NCBI RefSeq assembly: GCF_030463535.1
Contig: NC_132897.1
Location: 6,776,821 to 6,840,820, forward strand
DNA from: Salminus brasiliensis
Lineage: Eukaryota; Chordata; Actinopteri; Characiformes; Bryconidae
Length of the DNA stretch: 64,000 nt
Reading direction: 5' to 3'
Position 1 is the first letter of the stretch; every line of letters starts with the position of its first letter. Below, one piece after another: positions 59,002 to 64,000 of this stretch. Position numbers and translations under genes: made by a program. The notes beneath the pieces are model-generated. The model saw only the letters and a list, made by a program, of their open reading frames with translations. It was not told the origin of the DNA and made no database searches.

Positions 59002-61060
59002 GAGAAAGACCTGGGAGAAGACGTGTACTGGCCTGGAAAAGATGAATACAAGACTGTGCAGAATTTCAGATCAACACTACAACCACACACACACACTCAT
59101 ACACTCTCTCTCTCTCTCTATCTATCACCCTGCTGATCTTTAAAGCCTTTCTTGGAAGAAAAGAAGCTTTTCCTGGACAGCTGATGTTCTTGCCTCTGTG
59201 TGGAGCAGTGGAGGACACAAGAACACTCTACTATGGACATGTGGAAGAAGGGCTGGTGTATAAAAGTGCATGTTGGAGATTCTTTCCGCCGACCTGTCCT
59301 GAAATCCACACTTGCACTTTGTGGTTTAACTGAAGTACACTGAAATAGTTAAGACTGCTTGTGTGCGGAGATGTCAGTATCAGATTGTTGTGGGACAGGT
59401 ATCTGTGGACGTTTTGAGGATGTTTTAACGTTAAAACGCGGTGTTGGAACTTCACCAATGTGTTGAACTGTGGGATGTATATACTTAGCCTAATACCGCT
59501 TTAATGTGGTTTTCGGGAGATGGTGCATCTAGTGTGGTCTTGCAAGTGTCACAAGCGGGACACTTGAACGCTTACCGATAAAGATTCCCAATCCGATCCA
59601 GTGAATTGGGATCAGGGCCGGTCCAGCTATAGTAGAATGGATTGGGTATCGGCTGTTTTAAGCCCAATCCAGTTCCAATTCCAGAAAAGCACATTAACAC
59701 ATTACTGCAAGTGTTATATTTGGATCAGGGGTGCGTATTTGAGTGCACTACTTAAGGTATTTGACACAGGTCACAATAATTCTCCAGTCTTCATGCACTG
59801 GATACAACATGACTGTCCGTTAACAATCCATACACACTTATTTGAAGTGAAGCTGGGTAAAAAAAAACAAACAAACAAACAAACAAAAAAACATGATGTT
59901 TTGAGGATATATTTTCCGTTGTTTTTATCCCAACGCTTTGTTCACGAGGGGGAGAGAACGGAACAAGCGAGGGCTTTTGTCTGTAACTGAAACTGTCCTT
60001 ACTGTGCCTCTCCTTCGCCACACTGCTCTGCCTATGGGGCAGTTAGCAGATAAGCTGATATGTGTTTCAGAAGTCCGTCTCAACCATGAACTCAGTGTTT
60101 TTCAAAGGGCGAGAGATTCTTTTGCATTCGAGGACTGAAGGAACGGAATAATGCCCGGGTTTCCACAGACATGGCCTTAGTGTGGTACTTCTGAATGTAT
60201 CTGGATGGCCCTGGTTGGCCCCGGGCTTCAGAAGTGTTTTGCAGAGGTGTCCTTGAAGGCCTCCTGAACTGAAAGAGAGCGTCAGGACAGGTTGTTCAGC
60301 AGGCTGGTGAGAAACTACATGTCATGTTGTGGCTCGGCAGCAACTCAAGGCCCTTACATTTTAATTATAACAGATTATTTGTTTTTCTTTATTTTTTTTA
60401 AGAAATGGGAAGACTGCTTTGAGTCAGAGGACCTCTGGGACCACAAAAGCGGTTTAGACATGGAGAGATGAATTCCACAGCTGTGGATAGAGCGTTCATC
60501 AGTCATGTCTAAGAACTCTAAGGGAAAAAAAGAAAGGGTGGTTTATTGGGTAGTTCGGGAACTTGACACGCCAACATTCACTCAGTCATTTTTTAGCAGA
60601 CTCAGAAAGCCTGTAGTGTTGGACACCTCTGACTTTTTCCGTTCATAAACATATCTGAACTTGAATGGTCTTCTGGATCTTCAGGCACTGGGGAATCATT
60701 TGGTTATTGTGGTTTGTTTTCATTTTGCTATGGCCTAAAATTTGGATTCTGATTTTATTTTCTCTGCAATCTTGATGTATCAGAGTGCACCTGCATCTAG
60801 TTTTCAAAGATCTGACTTGTATTTTTATGTTTGGCAGATTTTTACTGCTATGACCGAGGATGAATATATAAAAACAAACTAAACAAAACGGTGGTGTTTT
60901 CTGATTTGTTCATGTAAAGATGTTCCACTTTACATGTTGTTTACATCAGGATTTGAACTGGACTGGGTTCCCCAAAATCATCTTAGCACAAAGCTCTTTT
61001 TTGACAATTTTGTCCCTTAGCTTTAAACGGCAGAAGGCAAAATGAATAAATAATAATAAA
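59002..61060 (+). other. pik3ip1: pik3ip1 3' UTR and poly(A) signals
   Basis: About 2 kb of noncoding, largely repeat-free sequence after the stop. It holds a CA/TC microsatellite (59086-59125), an (AAAC)n run near 59868-59888 and AATAAA at 61045-61050 and 61055-61060, followed by A-rich sequence. The end point is inferred. Confidence 0.55.
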
Positions 61061-62385
61061 AAAAAATACAAAAATAAATAAAAAACCCTAAAATGTCTCA
61101 ACTTCAGTCAAGAGCAATTTGTATTATTTTAAAATTAAATAAATAAACACATTAATCAAAGAGATCTGTTAAAAAAGTTAAATACTAGATATAATTTACT
61201 AGAAAATAATTTAACAGGATTAAAAGTGAAGATTGTTCTTAAAGTACTGCTGGTTTCTACATAAGGAAAATGGCTGTCCAACATCACACCACAGGGATCA
61301 GATTTTGAAGTAGAGTTATTTTACTGTTGGCTGTTTTCTGCACCATCACCTGTAGTTCTTATTTGCTGAAATTTGTGAATGCTTGGGTTATGTTTACATT
61401 ACCAGACCGAAATGACTCCAATGTCGAATCCAATCTTTTCAATATAGATTTAGGGCACATCAGTCATATGTGGTCCTAGATTAGATGCGTATCTGATTCA
61501 TGAGCATGCGGCATGAACATGAACAGTCAGATCAGATTTTATGCGTCTCTGACAGCAGTCGACGGCAGGACGAAGTCGTTGTCGATTTGCCTGATATGAA
61601 AATGGCACAAAGAAAACAGATCAGTGATACAGTAAGTAAAACAGGTGACTTACATCTATGCATGTCAAGTGCCAAAGTCTGTCTGAGCAAAAAAACAAAA
61701 ACAAATCTGAGCTGATTAATGATGCTTGTAATGTGAACACAGCAAAAACAATTAAGTATAAAGTTAAGAAAGAAGGGAAATGTCCAAAAATAACTTCTTT
61801 CTTAAGACACTGTTGTGAATCCTGCCCCCCGGACCTGACTGGTTGCAAATAGTGACCCCTTGTGGCAGTGTCCCCTTTTCTTGACATTAGAACAATGCAA
61901 CAAAGAGCCACATTGTATAATACATAAAAAAAAACAGCCCTACAAGATTTTACTCATTTAACATTTATTTAAAAAACTGTAGTGTAAGAAACACTAAAGT
62001 AATACACACTGTAGTGGTTATGATCGGAAGACATCAGTACCTTAATAATGCAAGAGAGCAAACTGTACTTCACATTCTACAAAAAATCTGCAATCAGCAA
62101 ACCCATATTATCCCAGAACTCTTACAAAATGATCTAGAAACCTTTATACAATTCTTACACCAGTCTCCAAACAACTCCAACACAAAATCTAAACTCCAGT
62201 TATGTGAGGGCTGTGATTAAACTGAGGGTGGCACCATTCTGTGCTAATCACCAACCATCTAGAACAATTACTGTGGTCTTCAGCTGCTTTGATGATAACC
62301 TATTTACATCAGGCTGTTGAACAACATTCCAGAACAGAGAGCGATCTCCAATTTCACCAAAATCTGGAACAAGCACCTAGAACTA
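61061..62385. other. Convergent intergenic / possible limk2 3' UTR
   Basis: AT-rich, no gene seen. On the minus strand an AATAAA lies at 61964-61969 and could be the limk2 poly(A) signal, which would imply a 3' UTR of about 1.9 kb containing two mobile elements. Confidence 0.35.
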
Positions 62386-62895
62386 CACTATAATGACGAA
62401 AGTATTGGGACGCCTATAGGAGCTTTTATGACATCCTGTTTGAAATCCATGGGCATAAATATGGAGCTGGTCCTCCTTTGCAGCTCTAACAGCAGCAGGT
62501 CTGGAGCTCTGCAGTTATTGAGTCAGCAGTGTTGGAGACTTTTCTGCACTATGCTCTGAGCTCAGCACTCAGACCCGACCCCACTCTGAGACTTTACGAG
62601 GTCTGACACTTGGCGGCTGAGCTGCTGTGATTCCTAAATGCCTCCACTGTTCAATAATACCACTCACAGTGATAATGGAAGGAAAATTGTCCAGCTGATT
62701 TTTTGCTGCAATGGTGGCTCCTATTACATACAGCGCCACGCTGGAATTCAGTGAGCTCTTTAGAACCACCCAGTCTTTCATTAAATGTGTGCTAGGTGCT
62801 TGATTTTATACACCCGTGGCAATGGAACTGCATGAAACACCTGAATTCAATTATTAGGACGTGTGTCCAAATACTTTTGTCCATATCATGTAGTG
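62386..62895. mobile_element. Tc1/mariner-like MITE, different subfamily
   Basis: Ends CACTATAATGACGAAAGTAT and ATACTTTTGTCCATATCATG then TAGTG, inverted. The interior (TGGAGCTGGTCCTCCTTTGC, CACCTGAATTCAATTATTAG) differs from the common MITE of this window. Confidence 0.75.
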
Positions 62896-62938
62896 TATGG
62901 GCAAAATGGGCAAAATGAAATTCAGCTTGGTCCCTGTA

Positions 62939-63106
62939 GAGTAGTTTCCAACCCTGGTCCCTGGAGGATCCCCTGCCCTGTTATAGTGTTTACCCTGTTC
63001 CTAACACAGCTCATCCAGTTAATCTGCTAATTAAGAAAGAATCCATACCTGAGCTGAAGGTCTGCTGGAGGGCAAGGAGCAGGGTTGGGAACCACTACTG
63101 TAGAGT
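62939..63106. mobile_element. Foldback element, about 170 bp
   Basis: Left GTAGTTTCCAACCCTGGTCC and right GGGTTGGGAACCACTACTG are inverted repeats around a short noncoding middle. Confidence 0.7.
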
Positions 63107-63880
63107 GCGGTACGCATGTAACCAACCAGCAGAGGGCAGCATGGTTGAGCGAATTTGAACTCCAGGGACTGTGCCGTCCTTTAAAATCAAACATAGCCTG
63201 CTAAAGTACTTAGTGATCAAGCGTCGACTGATTTAGTGAACGTTCCTCAGCACATGTTTCAACAGATTTCTTAATATTGTATTAAAAACAGCAATGCTTC
63301 ATATTTGTCCAAATGGATACCGGTCTAAGACACCGCTGATTTAGTTCAGGGAAGGCACCCAGCTCACACACACACGACAAACACCATAAGAAGAATCTTG
63401 CTTTTCCTAATCCGAGCAGAAATGAAGCTAGCAGCTGTGTGACGTTTGGGAAACGTTGGATTCATTTTTACAGACCCGTCATGGCGCTTCCAGGTGCAGG
63501 CCTTCCAGAAATAGACGGCACAGGAGATGCCAAGAAGTCCATTACGTAAGGAAACAAACCCCTTACCGTCAAAATAATAGGAAAGACATGGAAATGTGCC
63601 TTATCCCTCATTACAAAGCCTGCCGCTCTCAAATGCCCTCAAAATTCCCAAAGCCAGCATAAACATTCCGACCGCTGCATCAGTCCTTATTCCCACTTCA
63701 CATCACACACACCATCTCCACAGCTCTGGTTATGTAAACTCATCCGTGTAGGTAATGAGGAAGAACAACGTTAGTCCGGCTCCGTTTGGTCACTGCCTCC
63801 AGCAGTCTGTGCAGGCTCTCCGTGAGCAGGGGGGTTGTTTAGAGTCCAGAAAAGGATCTCTCGGGCTACGTGCTGCTATT

Positions 63881-64000
63881 TTAAAGGTTGGACCGCTCCG
63901 GAGCCCGTTTAGTGGGGCTGGGGTTGGGTGAGAGGTCGTTGGAGCTTGGGCTGTGAGTCCTCCACAGGTTCTGCTGCAGCTCGTCCAGCTCGGCCGGCAG
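63881..64000 (-). CDS. limk2: limk2 C-terminal end (partial last coding exon)
   Basis: Minus-strand frame of 39 residues ending at TAA (63881-63883). It starts LPAELDELQQNLW, matching the LPAELEELD motif just after the kinase domain in LIM kinases, then a Ser/Pro-rich tail with SPNPSPTKR and ending APERSNL. LIM kinase 2 is a cytosolic kinase that phosphorylates cofilin. Only the last part is in the window. LIMK2 rather than LIMK1 is favoured because LIMK2 is the tail-to-tail neighbour of PIK3IP1 on human 22q12. The identification rests on one short motif plus gene order. Confidence 0.75.
   Translation of the reverse strand: MPAELDELQQNLWRTHSPSSNDLSPNPSPTKRAPERSNL

Noticed and set aside
63456..63662. 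Plus-strand frame near the right end
   Set aside because: No motif and no splice context; it lies in the likely limk2 3' UTR on the opposite strand.

Overview
This is a 64 kb piece of a vertebrate nuclear genome, almost certainly a teleost fish. Short coding exons are bounded by GT/AG splice sites and separated by introns full of fish-type repeats: Tc1/mariner-like MITEs, tRNA-derived SINEs with A/B boxes, a V-SINE core and long microsatellites. The repeat mix looks otophysan (characiform, gymnotiform or catfish-like). That is an impression from remembered repeat families, not a measurement.

Region 1 (1-21519, + strand) is the 3' part of thada. I could chain 24 exons with matching splice phases into one 1568-residue C-terminal reading frame. 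It contains the conserved DUF2428 core and ends in a stop at 21519. THADA is the Trm732-type partner of the FTSJ1/Trm7 tRNA 2'-O-methyltransferase. Region 2 (21520-about 31850) is intergenic and holds the thada 3' UTR, several MITEs, a 340-bp G-rich simple repeat, a palindromic GCTA block and a 46-bp minisatellite of about 39 copies.

Region 3 (about 31900-61060, + strand) is pik3ip1, complete in six coding exons (257 residues): signal peptide, six-cysteine kringle, transmembrane helix and conserved cytoplasmic tail. Its last intron is 19.8 kb, and about 13.3 kb of that is a 177-bp satellite array (about 75 units) whose internal block duplications are visible by eye. Region 4 (63881-64000, - strand) is the last coding piece of limk2, convergent with pik3ip1, as I recall the LIMK2/PIK3IP1 pair being in mammals. 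THADA lies on a different human chromosome, so the thada/pik3ip1 neighbourhood differs from the human one.

The three genes do not form an operon or a joint pathway. The most interesting signals are structural: the satellite array and its palindromic, length-variable joint, the inverted satellite/SINE wreckage at its right edge, a thada 3' splice site that abuts a MITE terminus, and the minisatellite with an 18-unit superrepeat. I see no CRISPR array, no prokaryotic-type system, no intact transposase gene and no clearly novel protein-coding system.
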